The notes beneath the pieces are model-generated. The model was not told where the DNA came from, made no database searches, and worked only from the letters and a program-made list of their open reading frames with translations. DNA of 64,000 bases from Warburgia ugandensis (Eukaryota > Streptophyta > Magnoliopsida > Canellales > Canellaceae): contig CP141126.1 of assembly GCA_035236585.1 (NCBI GenBank), positions 13,591,001 to 13,655,000 on the forward strand, given 5' to 3'. Numbering within the stretch: the stretch's first letter is position 1; every line of letters starts with the position of its first letter. Both the position numbers and the translations under genes were made by a program. Below are positions 34,839-46,570 of this stretch, in pieces.

Positions 34839-35390
34839 TTGGAGCCTTTTGTTAAGAGGACTAGGAAGGCTTTAAATCCCAGTAGTAGTGGTCTGGATTC
34901 TGGGTCTCCGAAATCAACTAGAGTGGGGTTTAAGTTAAACGGGTTTATTTTCCATGGAAAGATGCCATCAAAGACTAATACTGGATTGAGAAGTTCAGAA
35001 AATATTGCACATATTCTGGATGACAAGATTGTAGCAATCCCCAAGCGTCCTTGTGATTTCTCGAGGCGAAGGAAACTGAAACGTGATCATATTCTAAAGG
35101 ATGCCAAGGGTTGTGCATCTTAGCAAGTAACCAGTCTATCTACTTATAGTAGCAGGAGAAATGCTGAAGTTGAGAAAAGTAAATTATGCTGCAATCAGAC
35201 TGCTTCAGTTGAGTCCTTGGCAGGTAAAAAGAAGAGAATTGTGAATGATGGTAAGGAAATAACTCTGAGATAGAAAATCATTCGTTTCCTGAGAGTGAAG
35301 AGGATGGTGCTGCTCTACTTGCTGCAATTTCAGCACCAAAAAGGCTGACAGAAATTGCAGAAAGAGGTGTAAGTCAGCCTACAGATTACT
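34839..35390 (+). pseudogene. Unidentified gene fragment inside the LTR-type unit
   Basis: An open frame reads MEPFVKRTRKALNPSSSGLD, SPKSTRVGFKLNG, SENIAHILDDKIVAIPKRPC and DFSRRRKLKRDH. It hits a stop at 35121, then continues in frame past the stop as STYSSRRNAEVEKSKLCCNQ. After a further frame change it reads FPESEEDGAALLAAIS then APKRLTEIAERG. The basic and acidic low-complexity style and biased codons look like a piece of a nuclear regulatory protein gene. I could not assign a family; a chromatin protein is only a guess. The in-frame stop and frame change make it a pseudogene. It lacks a clear start and ends in non-coding sequence. Confidence 0.5.
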
Positions 35391-36477
35391 AGAAAATGTT
35401 GCGGCTGATTTATGCTAATAAACTGGGTGTTTATAGTTGACTAGATACATGGTGAGATTATCAAGGCTAGAGCAGATTGTTAAGTGTTTGATGGGGCACT
35501 TCATAATAATGCCTCATACCACGCCCATGCAGATCATCAATTTCATGTCGCAGTTGTCTGTGCTTATGTATTTTACATTTGATATTATATTAGTTGTACA
35601 AAAAGTACAAGGCATGGTTTAATATTGATATATAAAACTACGGGTCAATGCTTAATATCCAGCATGCATGAACTTAGTTCAACTCTCAATGTGTAAATAT
35701 TGTCCAAAATATTTCATGCATGAATTCAAGTTAAATTATGGAATGTTTGTCAAATCCAAGATGACGTGTGCTCCTATTATTAAATAAATGTTTACAAGTG
35801 ATCAACATTCTATATTTATGCGTTAGACTATTACTCAGATTTCACTATTTGTATGTGTATTTAATAATCAATGCTTAGCACGTGATGTACCTAAATCTTC
35901 TTCTCCTCTAGACATGCCATGTGCTTAATTTAATAGAATGCGCATGATTATTAATATAAACTTTTTCCACTTGCTTATAATTTATTGCGTGATACACCTA
36001 AACAAGATTTAAAATCTAATGTGTTCAACCTCTATCCAATGCCCATGTTCTTTAGTATCACCTGGTGCATGGTGTAGTTGGTATAATGCAACGCACCACA
36101 CTCCAAGGATGGCTTGGTGCATCTCACATAAATCAGAGTTATATATATTACTAAATCGTCAAATGTTTACTATAGGATCTACTACAAGATGTGGTAATAC
36201 TTAAACTAATGAATAGTTTAAGTCAAAAATATGGTCTAACACTTAATATTCTAAATTAAACTATCCAAATTGAGAACAATCATGCTTATGATCAAATCTT
36301 GATCATACAAATTTTTTTTGCTCGTTTAAAACATTGGAGCTTGTAATTTTAAAACAAAAAAAATTGAGATCTAGTCTTGCATTACCTACCTCAACTTGTT
36401 TCGTCAGAAATTCTAGCAAGCTTGGTTCTTTCTCTAGATCTGAAATTTTCTTTTCCTTCGTCTTTCCCCGTTCTTCT

Positions 36478-36478
<1 letters not shown>

Positions 36479-36509
<31 letters not shown>
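36479..36509. repeat. (TC)n microsatellite
   Basis: About 15 uninterrupted TC units within the pyrimidine-rich leader of the LTR-type unit. Confidence 0.95.
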
Positions 36510-36512
<3 letters not shown>

Positions 36513-37438
36513 CTCAAACTTTTTTCACGTCTCCAACCTTTCTTTCCATTTTTCTTTGTTTCCTTTTATAGATACTTTACTTGTAACAGCTTTCCCAATT
36601 GATTACATATTTGTAACTCATCAAATCTTAATCGTGTATTTAATCTTGATTGTTGGATTATCTTTCAATAACTCCTCTATTGATCACATTCATTTCATAA
36701 CTCTTGGGTTACCATCCGTCATTTTCATCCATTTTGTTCACATGGAAACCCTCCTTCACCATGTGGGCTTCCTTATCTGATTTGTCCACCTATAAAATTC
36801 GTAATAATTAAATGATTAATTATTAAAATAGCATAAAACATGATTTTCCTCTTAAAAATTGTCAAGGAGGTGACTTGAAGTCTAGATATCACCTTGACAA
36901 ATTATTTTGGGACCTCTTAGCTATTCTTAGCTTAGGTTGCCAATTCTTATCAAATTAAAGTTTTATTATCACATTCTAATTACACACTATTTATTTAATG
37001 AATTATGATATGAAATATTGTTTAATCATCATTTTAAATTATTTTTACACCATAGTAGTCAACAATTGATTTAAAATTTTTCATAAATTATAAATATAAT
37101 ATTTCTTTAAAAATGTGGGCCATTACACCAAGAGAAGAGAAGCTGTGGGGTTTTCTCATAGTATACAATGTATATAAATGAGTGTACTTGCATTGTGTGA
37201 ATGTATATATGCATACGTTTTGTGTATGTATGTGTAGACATCATACTGGCACCCTATCTATGTATGGTGCTTATGTATGTATATTCAGGTGATGTTATTT
37301 TCTGGGAATTTTGAACTTCCTTTGGTAGCATGTCTTGCCTATTTATCAAAGACATTCAGTTTCTGTTTCTAAGTCTCTAAGTTTTCTGGATGGACTTGAT
37401 TGGCCTTGTGAGTGCATTGTCGCACTTGAAGCACTTGA

Positions 37439-38221
37439 TTGCTGATAGATGGGTATAAATTATGGTACGTAGGAAAGGAAAACAATAGAAATGGCGTAGG
37501 AATAATAGTGGATAAGGAATTAAAGGATAAAGTTGTGGACGTTAAAAGAATCAGTGATAGAATTATAATAATAAAAATGATTCTAGGAGAGCAGATTATA
37601 AATATTATAAGTGCATATGCACCACAAGTAGGGCTACAAGATATAATTAAGAGACAGTTTTGGGAAGATATGGAGGGAGTCATACAAGAAATTCCCAATA
37701 CTGAGGGAATATTTATAGGAGCAGAACATAATGGCCATGTAGGAAAAGATAAGGAAGGATATGATAGAATACACGGAGGGTATGGTATAGGTGAACGAAA
37801 CGAGATGGGGGAGAATATCCTCGATTTTGCTTTGTCATATAACCTATCCATTGCAAATACACTCTTTAAGAAGAGGGATGAACACTTAATAACCTTTAAA
37901 AGTGGACTTCATAAAAGCCAAATAGACTTTTTTCTACTTAGGAATAATGAACGATCTATATGTAAGGATTGTAAGGTGATACCCGGTGAGAGTTTAACCT
38001 CACAACATAGGTTAATGGTTATGGATATTCATATCAAAAGATGGAGTAAAAGAACCGAACTTAATACACATCCAAAAACTAAGTGGTGGAACTTAAAAGG
38101 AGAGAAAATAACCTCATTCAAAAATAAGTTGATGGTAGAAGGAAATTGGAATTATGAAGCAGTAAATACCATGTGGACTAATATGGTGAGTCCATTAAGA
38201 AAGTGGCAAAAGATGTCTTAG
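37439..38221 (+). pseudogene. RTE LINE endonuclease domain (partial)
   Basis: 260 codons of the C-terminal two-thirds of the endonuclease. The N-terminal catalytic blocks (WNxG, QETKW) are absent because of 5' truncation. It ends at a premature stop after KWQKMS. The true frame continues as VAKDVLGVSKGKRLLAKETW just after a shift. Confidence 0.85.
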
Positions 38222-38269
38222 GAGTATCTAAAGGTAAAAGGCTATTAGCAAAGGAAACATGGTGGTGGA

Positions 38270-39145
38270 ATGAAACAAGTGCAAAAAGCTATTAAAGAAA
38301 AACGAATGCATTTTAAAGCATGGCAGAAGATTAGAAATAATGAAAACTATGAACAATATAAGAATGCTAAAAACGTTGCTAAGAGAATAGTAAGTGAGGC
38401 TAAACTTAAAGCATATGATGAGCTCTATAATAGACTAGGAACAAGAGAAGGTGAGAAAGATGTGTTTAAACTTGCAAAGGTAAGAGAACAGAAGAGTAAG
38501 GACTTAGAGCATGTTAGGTGCATTAGAAGCGATGATCAAAGGGTATTAGTCAAAGATGTTGAGATCAAACAAAGGTGGGAAATATACTTCCAAAAATTGT
38601 TAAATGACAATGGCCCTGAGAATATAGGGATTGAAAATACTATAAATCTAAATAACACTGGATATTATAGATATGAACGTAGGATTAGAATGCTTGAAGT
38701 AAAAGAGGCCGTGAGCAAGATGAAATCAGGAAAGGCCATGGGGCCTGATGGTATACCAATAGAGGTTTGGAAGCATATGGGAGATATTGGGGTAGTTTGG
38801 TTGACCAAGTTGTTTAACAAGATTATAAAATCAAAGAAAATGCCTGATGAGTGGAGGAAAAGCTCTATTGTACCAATCTATAAGAATAAAGGAGACATTC
38901 AAAGCTGCACTAATTATCGAGGGATCAAACTTATGAGCCACACCATGAAACTTTTTGAAAGAGTCATTGAGAAGAGGCTACGACATGAAACAAGTGTATC
39001 TGAGAATCAGTTTGGTTTCATGCCTGGGAGGTCTACCATGGAAGCTATTTTCTTACTAAGACAATTAGTAGAGAAATATAGGGAGAGGAGAAAAGACCTA
39101 CACATGGTCTTTATTGACTTAGAGAAGGCTTATGATAGTCCCTAG
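38270..39145 (+). pseudogene. RTE LINE reverse transcriptase, N-terminal part
   Basis: Linker and RT motifs 0-4: VQKAIKEKRMHFKAWQKI, VKEAVSKMKSGKAMGPDGIP, KSSIVPIYKNKGDIQSC, NYRGIKLMSHTMKLFERV and MVFIDLEKAYD. A single base is missing after EKAYD, and the frame resumes as IVPRELIWRVLGVKGVS at 39132. Confidence 0.88.
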
Positions 39146-39261
39146 AGAGTTAATATGGAGGGTGTTAGGTGTTAAAGGGGTTTCTCAGGGGTATATAGAC
39201 ATAATTAAAGATATGTATGAGGGAGTAGTAACAAATGTTAAGACCACTAGTGGCGTGACTG

Positions 39262-39825
39262 GTGATTTTCCTGTCCTTTGTCGGATTGCACCAAGGATCG
39301 GCATTGAGTCCATACCTTTTCACATTAGTTATGGATGAGTTAACAAAACATCTGCATGAGGAGATTCCCTGGTGCATGCTATTTGCAGACGATATAGTCC
39401 TACTTGATGACACAAGGGAGGGTGTCAACATAAAGCTAGAGCTATGGAGAGAAGCATTAGAATCGAAAGGATTTAAAATTAGCCGAACTAAGACAGAATA
39501 TATGGAATGTAATTTTAGCAAGGAGAGTAGGAGTGGAGCACCAGTCAAGATTGATAACCAAGAGGTCCCCATGAGAGACCACTTCCGATACTTAGGATCA
39601 TTGATCCATGAGAGTGGCGAGATTGAGAGGGAGGTTACCCAGAGAATCCAAGCGGGTTGGAACAAATGGAGATGTGCATCGGGGGTTTTATGTGATCGGC
39701 GGGTGCCACTCAAACTAAAGGGAAAATTCTATAGGATGGCTATAAGGCCGGCCATGCTCTATGGATCAGAGGGTTGGGCAGTTAAGGAACATCATACTCA
39801 TAGAGGTGAGTGTTGCGAGAAATGA
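39262..39825 (+). pseudogene. RTE LINE reverse transcriptase, catalytic part
   Basis: Begins at the block VGLHQGSALSPYLFTLVMDE and carries PWCMLFADDIVLLDDTREGV (FADD at residues 41-44) and RTKTEYMECNFS. It ends in a frameshift at EHHTHRGE, after which 39810-40151 continues with MRMLRWMSGKTRKDRIRNEN to the native C-terminus. Confidence 0.88.
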
Positions 39826-40250
39826 GGATGTTGAGATGGATGAGTGGTAAGACAAGAAAGGATAGAATTAGAAATGAAAATATTAGAAGAAATTTAGGGA
39901 TAGCACCAATAGGTAACAAGATGAGGGAGATTAGACTTAGATGGTTTGGACATGTTCAAAGGAGGCCAACAACGGCACCAGTTAGAAGGAGTGAGGCAAT
40001 ACAAGTTGAAGGTTCTAAAAGGGCAAGGGGAAGGCCCAAAAGAACGTGGATAGAAGTGGTGAGGAAAGATTTAAAAACTTTGGGACTAAATGAAGCCATG
40101 GTATTTAATAGAGTGGAATGGAGGAATAAGATTCATGTGGCCGACCCCTAATTGGGATAAGGTCTTGATGATGATGATGATGATCTAACTTCCCCTCTTG
40201 TTCTAGAGACATTACATGCTGTCCCTCTTTGTAAAATCCTAGTGTCCATT

Positions 40251-40338
40251 GTGCTGCTATATGTGAGAACTGCCCCACAAAAGATCTTGAGGAAGTGCTG
40301 CTATATGTGGAAACTGGCCCAGAAAAGATCACGAGGAA
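40251..40338. repeat. 44-bp tandem duplication
   Basis: Two adjacent copies, 40251-40294 and 40295-40338, both starting GTGCTGCTATATGTG and ending GAGGAA, with a few mismatches. Confidence 0.9.
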
Positions 40339-42244
40339 GATGGAGGATAATGCATTTGGTTGTGGACCCTTGTCATGTGCTTATCTGAACTCGTTGAATG
40401 TCTGACTCAACACAAGGAGAATTACTAGAATTGAAGCATCTTAGAACTTCATTAGTGATGGAGGAATTGATGACCTGCTTGTAGCAATACTGTACTTATT
40501 GGTGAGACTAGCTAAGTGAGTATTGCTAATGAGTCAATGCTAGAAATGATCTTGTATGTCGCTGAAATTCAATATCCATGTTTTGGTTTGTTTTTTGTTC
40601 TCAGTTTCTGCATTGTTCTTTTAGGAATTATCAATGCTCATGAAGCTAGATCATTATCTAAGCAGCATGTTATTCATTCATTGTTGTGGAATACATGGCT
40701 GATCTTTGTTCTCCTTTATATGTAACTTTTGGGGTTAGAGTGGTTGATGGTGTTACCAAATCCCTTTGTAAGATGCTACTTCAGGCTGATGCATTGGGTG
40801 CATGTCTGTGTGACCTGGTAATGTCAAGAAGACAAGGACCTTGGATCTCTTTTCATTTTCATTTTATTTTATTTTTGGTGCATCAGCAGGAAAGTAAATT
40901 AATCTTCAGGTTGATGCATGTTGCAGATATTAAATGTTGTGCCTCTGTGGTTCTTTGTGCCCAAACCAACATCATGTGTACAATAAAAATTGAAATTAGA
41001 TCTAAGGATGGGCATAAATCTGAGCATGGAAAAGTGCATTATAATGTAAGAAGCATATGAGAAAATGAGTTAACGTAGCCTCCTGCAGAAGCATAAAAAC
41101 CACCCTGGCTGCTTGGAACGGGATGAAGCTAGGGCAGTCTAAATTCATTAGAAAGTACATTGTGAATAAAGGGTGATATTAAAGAATGTGGACATGCACA
41201 AGCTTTCTGGAAGTTGTTAGATAGGCTGTTGGATAACCAAACAATTTAGTAGTAGGATGAAAGTCACTTGTGTTTGTCAATATGTTTGACAAGAATAGGT
41301 GATCTTCATGCCGAGTTAAAGAATGCACATCTAAGTATGAGCTATTGGACATATGCATCTTCGGGATAATGTATCTTTGTTGTCATTTTGGAGTTCATCC
41401 TTCATTCCCAATGTCGAGGAATATTTGGGTTCAATTTTATATGTTTCTCCTTATACATAGTATACTTGTTGTGATTGCTCTTACCTATGCTTTTTAATGA
41501 TGTTAGTGAGATGAAAATCCTCGGAGTAGGAGTGTTTATAGGATGTTAAAGCTCCTCACAGTTGCAAGGGTGCTTCTCATGTCAATAGAAGTAAGAATTG
41601 CAACAAAATATCGTATTAGTGTTGATGAACATTGTAAACTGTCGCCAGATGTGATTAGTTAGCTTATAAGTTGAGAAATGATTGCCATATGCGATGCTAT
41701 GAAATATGTAATTTATGGTAGAAATAATTATTGGAAGAGGCAGGTGATAATTTGGACCCTATTGTTCGAGAACTTGACGCTGGTGATAGGGTAGGATCTC
41801 AAAAGGTTGATGAATCCACCAAGAAGGGTGTGGTGTGGACAACATACGATAAGTAATATAAAATTAGTGTCTGTGATGAATCAAATCAGGTCGTTTATTA
41901 CGGTGGTCAGTACCAAAGACGTTTAGAAAGCAGGGGACTATAACAACTCAGTATTATACTAGAGACTAATTGGCAATAGACTACCAGTGGTAGATTGTAA
42001 GAAGGTAAGAGGTTGATACAACATCAGCTTGAAGTAGTCAAAGAAAACGTTAAGGCATAAGGTGTCATCATAAATCTGAGTAATGATGCACAGAAAATAT
42101 CCAGTGAAGGATAAATTTCTACATTGAAGTTAATTATTTAGGTTGCAAAAAGTTGCAGGTGAGGAATCAAGCAAAAGAAGAGCTAGACTGTAAGTTCTAA
42201 ATACTAGGAAGTGGTGTTACTTTGGACCAATATTAATCTGAAGT
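40339..42244. other. Unassigned sequence
   Basis: No convincing exon, repeat pair or element border. Short phrases with protein-like codon content occur near 41750-41930 but are interrupted and belong to no family I recognise. It may be decayed gene or transposon sequence. Confidence 0.4.
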
Positions 42245-42262
42245 ATTGCTCAGGTATGGCTA

Positions 42263-42426
42263 CAGTAAAAGTTGTCGTTGTGTACCTTGAGGTCACGGGT
42301 TCAAGGCGTGGAAACAGCCTCTTGCAAATGCAAGGTAAGGCTGTGTACTTTAGGCCCTTGTGGTCCGCCCCTTCCCTGGACCCTGCATGGTCAGGAGCTT
42401 CGTGCACCGGGGCTGCCCCCTTTTTT
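42263..42426 (+). mobile_element. Au SINE, slightly 5'-truncated, with 18-bp target duplication
   Basis: Contains CTTGAGGTCACGGGTTCAAG (B box), GTGGAAACAGCCTCTTGCAA, GGTAAGGCTGTGTACTT, GTGGTCCGCCCCTTCCCTGG and TTCGTGCACCGGGGCTGCCC followed by a T run. The direct repeat ATTGCTCAGGTATGGCTA (42245-42262) and ATTGCTCAGGTGTGGCTA (42427-42444) differs at one base. The A box part of the head is missing. Confidence 0.93.
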
Positions 42427-43029
42427 ATTGCTCAGGTGTGGCTATGAGTTTAGTATTGGAAGGTCTTGAGAACAGTTAAAGATTCTTGTGACATAATAGC
42501 CGTTGTGGTAACATTGATGGGGAAAGCAGTAATTGAGATTATTGGTTGGTGTTAATTAGGACACATCCCACAAGATCCAAAATGCATTTATAGTTAGCTT
42601 TGGCATGTCGACAGTGAGGTTGGGGGCTCATTGAATTAACATTTCTCTCACTCAAGAATCTTGTTTAATAAATGCATCTACATTAGTATATTCTTTAGAG
42701 TTTTCAGCTTGTATTTCTATAGAGATGGTAAACCAACACAACAGAAGAAGATGAGCTAAGTTGCCCATGCAGTGGAGCTTATATGTTTGGATCCTGTTGA
42801 GTCTTGACTCTGGTGCATAAATAGCCTCATGGCTTACCCTTTTTGCTTTATGTTTATTTAGATTTGCTATGGATGTCTCTCTTCTTTTAGTTATGCCTGT
42901 TTGATATGTTATGATATGCCATTTTCTAGAATATCATCAGACAGAAATTAGACCGTTAATTTAGGAAAAGCTATGAGAACAAAAGAACTTGGACACATGC
43001 ATGCATGCGTGCATGCACATATTATATTA

Positions 43030-43126
43030 GGGGAGCCTTGGTGTAATGGTAGAGGTGTCACCGCATGACTAGCAAAAATTCAAGGTAAGGCTGTGTATCA
43101 TAGACCCTTTGGTGTAATGGTAGAGG
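43030..43126 (+). mobile_element. Rearranged Au SINE fragment
   Basis: Starts with GGGAGCCTTGGTGTAATGGT (A box). It loses the B box and jumps from CACCGCATGACTAGC to CAAGGTAAGGCTGTGTATCA and TAGACCCTT. It then repeats TGGTGTAATGGTAGAGG (first at 43039-43055, again at 43110-43126). A short GCAT-rich palindromic run (about 42999-43018) lies just upstream. Confidence 0.8.
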
Positions 43127-46100
43127 GAATGTTATATCGTCATCTGAGATTGACTACAAAATGGAAGTTGGAAACTCATAGTTATCCTTTTGAGATACTA
43201 AGCCATGCCCATTAGGAAGACAGATCGGGAAACCCTTTGCCACTTCCATTTACAGTGACTGATTTCTTGAGGAAAATAGTGAATCAATAACCAAAGGCAA
43301 AAAGGTTGACAATAGTTAGCTCTAATAAGTATACTTATGTTGTGGGGAAGACTCAACTTACTGTTGCAGGGAATAGAGGCTTGACTAGCTTGTGCAGGGA
43401 TATCCAATCCTTAATGCATTTCATTAGTGGCAATGTCAGTTAGATCTGTTTGAATAAATGAGGGTTGCAGGTTACAAATTGGTTGTTGGTGTCAGTCTTT
43501 TAGAGTATGACCACTCAGTTTCATGAAGCAGGAGAGAATCAAATAGATTCTGCATTAGTAACCTGCATTCTGATAAAGTAGAACCTTATTCTTGGTGGAA
43601 GGCTACACGTTTAGTTATTATATATTTAAAGCCCTCCTGTTTAACTCCTATTAGAGCTTGTGGTTGGGGCTTAATTTGTTGTTCTTTTTGGCATGAATTT
43701 TGTGCAGGAGTCAGATGGTGATAAATGATTAGGAGGATTAACTATCATTAGCTTGGTGAGAAGTCAGGAGTTTACTTGAATGTTGTACTGCTAGTAGGAG
43801 CAGATCCCTGATTCTGCAGCCTATTCATGTGGATCCAAGACCAAATTATTGCAGTCACTTATGTTGTTTTAAGTGTTGCTGTGAGATTTGATGGTGGAGA
43901 GGATGTTATATCAGTTATTGGTAACTCTGAGGAGAATCCTTTTAATCAATTACAGTTACCTGTTTACATCCTAGATGCTGGGAATGCAGCAGGGCTAGAA
44001 AGCTTTAACAGCAGGATTGTTTTGTTGCTCAAGTTATTCATAATTGGATGGCTTTTTGTCATTTGGTGAGGAACTTTAGATCTTGTGGTTGTAGGTTTTT
44101 GGAAGCTGAAACTTGATCTCTCCATGAGCACTCATTGGATTGTATTGATATGAGTTCCTCATTCCTGAACTGTATCAAATTAGATTTTGATGCAAGCTTC
44201 CAAGTTTGGGGTATGTCCTTTCCGAGGGTCATGTAAAGTTTGGAAGGGGCTATGTTTGTGAAACATCTAAGCAATTTTTGAATTTTATATTCAACTAATG
44301 CCTTGAACAGCTCTTACAAGACAGCTGTCTAACTTTTTTCTTATCTTCAGGAAGTGATAACGGGAACTTTAGTGCAAGGTGCTATGAATAAGTTGTCATG
44401 AAATTGTGGGGTCCAGCAGCTGTGCCATGGTCAGTACTAGTCCATTATGTCTCGGTAGAGGACTAAAATCCATCTCCAAGAAACAAGTTACTGTAATGAT
44501 AGGAAACTGTTCCTCTGATATTTAACTGGATCATATCATATTGTATGCATCAATTGATTGTTGCATGTGTGGGAATGATATCATCTGAACCATGACATTG
44601 GCTTTTCAACCAACAGCACTTAGCTTTTGTACAACAACTTCCAGCATAATGGAAATAGTTTTTGTAAGAATGATTTTTTCCTAGAAGAATACTCGATATG
44701 TGTGGGGAGGGTTTGAGTACTTGATGGAGATGAAGAAACTGCAGTCTTTCTCTTAGTTGATATCACATCTCCCAAGGGCAGTCAGCTGACTGTTTTCCAA
44801 TGAAAAATTCACGCAGATGCTTGAAGCAAAACTTGACAAAGACACTGCTGTCTATTCTAAGTGGAGATCAGATCTACTATGGGGAGCTAACTTGCTGTTG
44901 TGGAATGGTGATTTCTTTCCATTTTGATTGTCCGTAATTGTTTCCAGCTTTCTTATTGAAACTGATGGTCCCCAAAGTAATGCCAAATTTTGGTTGATAA
45001 TTAAGTTTTTTTATCCAGACCTTGCTTCACTACTGGCCTTAATTTTTGGAGAAATCTCTTTCACGTTGCAGTGAAGGTTGTGTAAGATAAACCGTTTAAC
45101 TCTGAGACTGTCTGCTGTTTCCAGTCGGGTTCTTCTTTGTTTGGGTTTTTAGTTTGGGCTTTTGGTGCTAATTTCTTTACTCTCCCCAGAAATTTGGTTC
45201 AAGTTGAATTTGTGCTTTTATAAGGTGGAAGAATTTCAAATACTCTGTTGAACTTGGATTTCAAATTCGAGACGGAGGCCAAATGTGGTGGTAAAATCTC
45301 CCGAGTTCAACTTGATGCACAAATGTCTCAATACTGGTGAATGAACAGGAATGACTTATCGATGCTTTTGGATGTCCAAGGCGCCTTGGGTTTCAAAGAA
45401 TTTTCCTTGCAGTTCTGTAGCTTGGTCTATGCACTGATGCTGTCCTGGTATATGCATAATTCTTTGGATTGAAGGAGTGATGCGCTTGCAGGTCTCCTGG
45501 TGACGCTGAATCAATTTTTCATTGTGGCAGTAGTCAGGCCGAAACTTGAAGGTTGAATCACGTTGGAAGCGAAAGCTACCTGCCAAACAGCTAGGCACAA
45601 ATGATCTTTAGGGTGAATGTTCTGAATGCATCTGGTCGAACAGTTTTGACTTGACGCTTCAGGGAAGCATGTTTGCTTAATAATACACGTACCTCATTCA
45701 GTACACATCTGGTGCTGGTCTTACGAAAGAATTCAAGGCGTTCTTGGATGTAATCATTCTCGGTGTTGCTCGAACCTTTCAGCTAGCTATTTGTAAGCGG
45801 CCGGGCATGCTGCCGCTGCAATGCATTCTTTTGCAGCCTAACGCTTAGGCTTAACATTCACTAGAAAATAATCAGGGGCTATATTTCCGTGAAGTTTATG
45901 TTGCGCTCAGGTTTGGAGCTCGATGGGGTCTCAAGAACATAGTTTTTGGATGCTTAATCGGTCTATGCGTCCATAAGACACGAAGAAAAGGAAGCTTTTG
46001 GCTTAGATCCAGTAGTCTGTTTTTTCAGTTTAATACCTCATGCATTGTCCATAGGATCGCATGTTATTAATCTAATTTCTTTGGGGGGAGGGTTCACCGC

Positions 46101-46235
46101 AGCAGCTTGCTCAAGTGTCGCCATCGGTTAAACTACTGCAAGGGCTTGACGTCCCCAATTTTAAAGAAACTGGATGTTAGCTGGCCTGGGCTTATATCTT
46201 GAATGCCGACATCTAATTGAACAGATTTTTTCTTC
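43127..46235. other. Unassigned sequence
   Basis: About 3 kb with no supported gene. It is T- and G-rich, with short ORFs only (up to 80 codons) and no recognisable domains or transposon borders. Confidence 0.4.
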
Positions 46236-46570
46236 ATAAGCGACTGTGTCATTGCGATTCAGATCCCCACATGGCGTAATTTCGGTCAAAGTATACTCTT
46301 CTTTTGGGCTCCGGTTAACGTTTAGCTCCCGAACTGGTTTTCTGTCCGCAAGTCGCCCTTCTTCTATAAGTAGCACCCACCTCCCATTGGTGACAAGTAG
46401 CCCTTCAAGCCTGAAAAATTGTTTATGGTAGGTCCTAACGGAAGTCGAGTGTTAAATGGAGTCACTTTGGTCGCTTCCAGCCCCTTTTTAGACAAAACAA
46501 GTGGGAATTTTAAACTGCAACAAAGGAAAGTTGTAATTGCAGCCCTTGGCAGAAGTTGGAATTGCTCGTT
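46236..46570 (-). repeat. Left member of an inverted related pair
   Basis: Read on the minus strand, this encodes or resembles CSLKFPLVLSKKGLEATKV, ITPFNTRLPLG-like text and LADRKPVRELNVNRSPK. The plus-strand segment at 50130-50385 gives the parallel CSLKFRLVLFKKNGGNVNDI and LLTDRKPSSGPNVNRFPS. The DNA also shares CTTGTTTTGT, CGACTTCCGT and GGACAGAAAACCA/AGACAGAAAACCA in the same order. The family is unknown; it could be the ends of an unrecognised transposon or two copies of one repeat in opposite orientation. Confidence 0.55.

Larger units (their letters stand above)
32552..37127. mobile_element. TG..CA-bounded LTR-type unit carrying a gene fragment
   Basis: The left border TGTGACGTCCTCGGTTTTTA and the right border GGGCCATTACA both look like gypsy LTR ends. 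Identical 5-bp repeats, CCAAG, flank them (32547-32551 and 37128-37132). The right kilobase, read on minus, has TGTAATGGCCCACATTTTTA, then a TATA-like CTATAAAAG and a GA-rich leader, so it is an LTR promoter region in minus orientation. No PBS or pol domain was seen. The interior (34.8-35.4 kb) contains a broken gene fragment. It may be a long solo LTR with later insertions or a non-autonomous element that captured host sequence. Confidence 0.5.
37440..40184 (+). mobile_element. RTE-clade LINE, 5'-truncated and frameshifted
   Basis: The ORF starts inside the apurinic endonuclease domain (GYKLWYVGKENNRNGVGIIV), continues through SAYAPQVG, SQIDFFLLRN and TSQHRLMVMD, then the reverse transcriptase (MGPDGIPIEVWKHMGD, NYRGIKLMSH, FGFMPGRSTMEAIF, FADDIVLLDD) and the C-terminal RLRWFGHVQRRP to KIHVADP. 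It ends in AATTGGGATAAGGTCTTGAT plus a GAT trimer tail (about 40163-40184). Frame breaks occur near 38205, 38270, 39136, 39275 and 39805. The expected GDLNGHVG endonuclease motif reads AEHNGHVG, losing the catalytic Asp. The RT FADD box at 39382-39393 is intact. The element inserts copies through target-primed reverse transcription; this one is dead. Confidence 0.93.

Noticed and set aside
43827..44069. 80-codon ORF as a gene
   Set aside because: Readable composition but no family match, no supported splice sites, and isolated in unassigned sequence.
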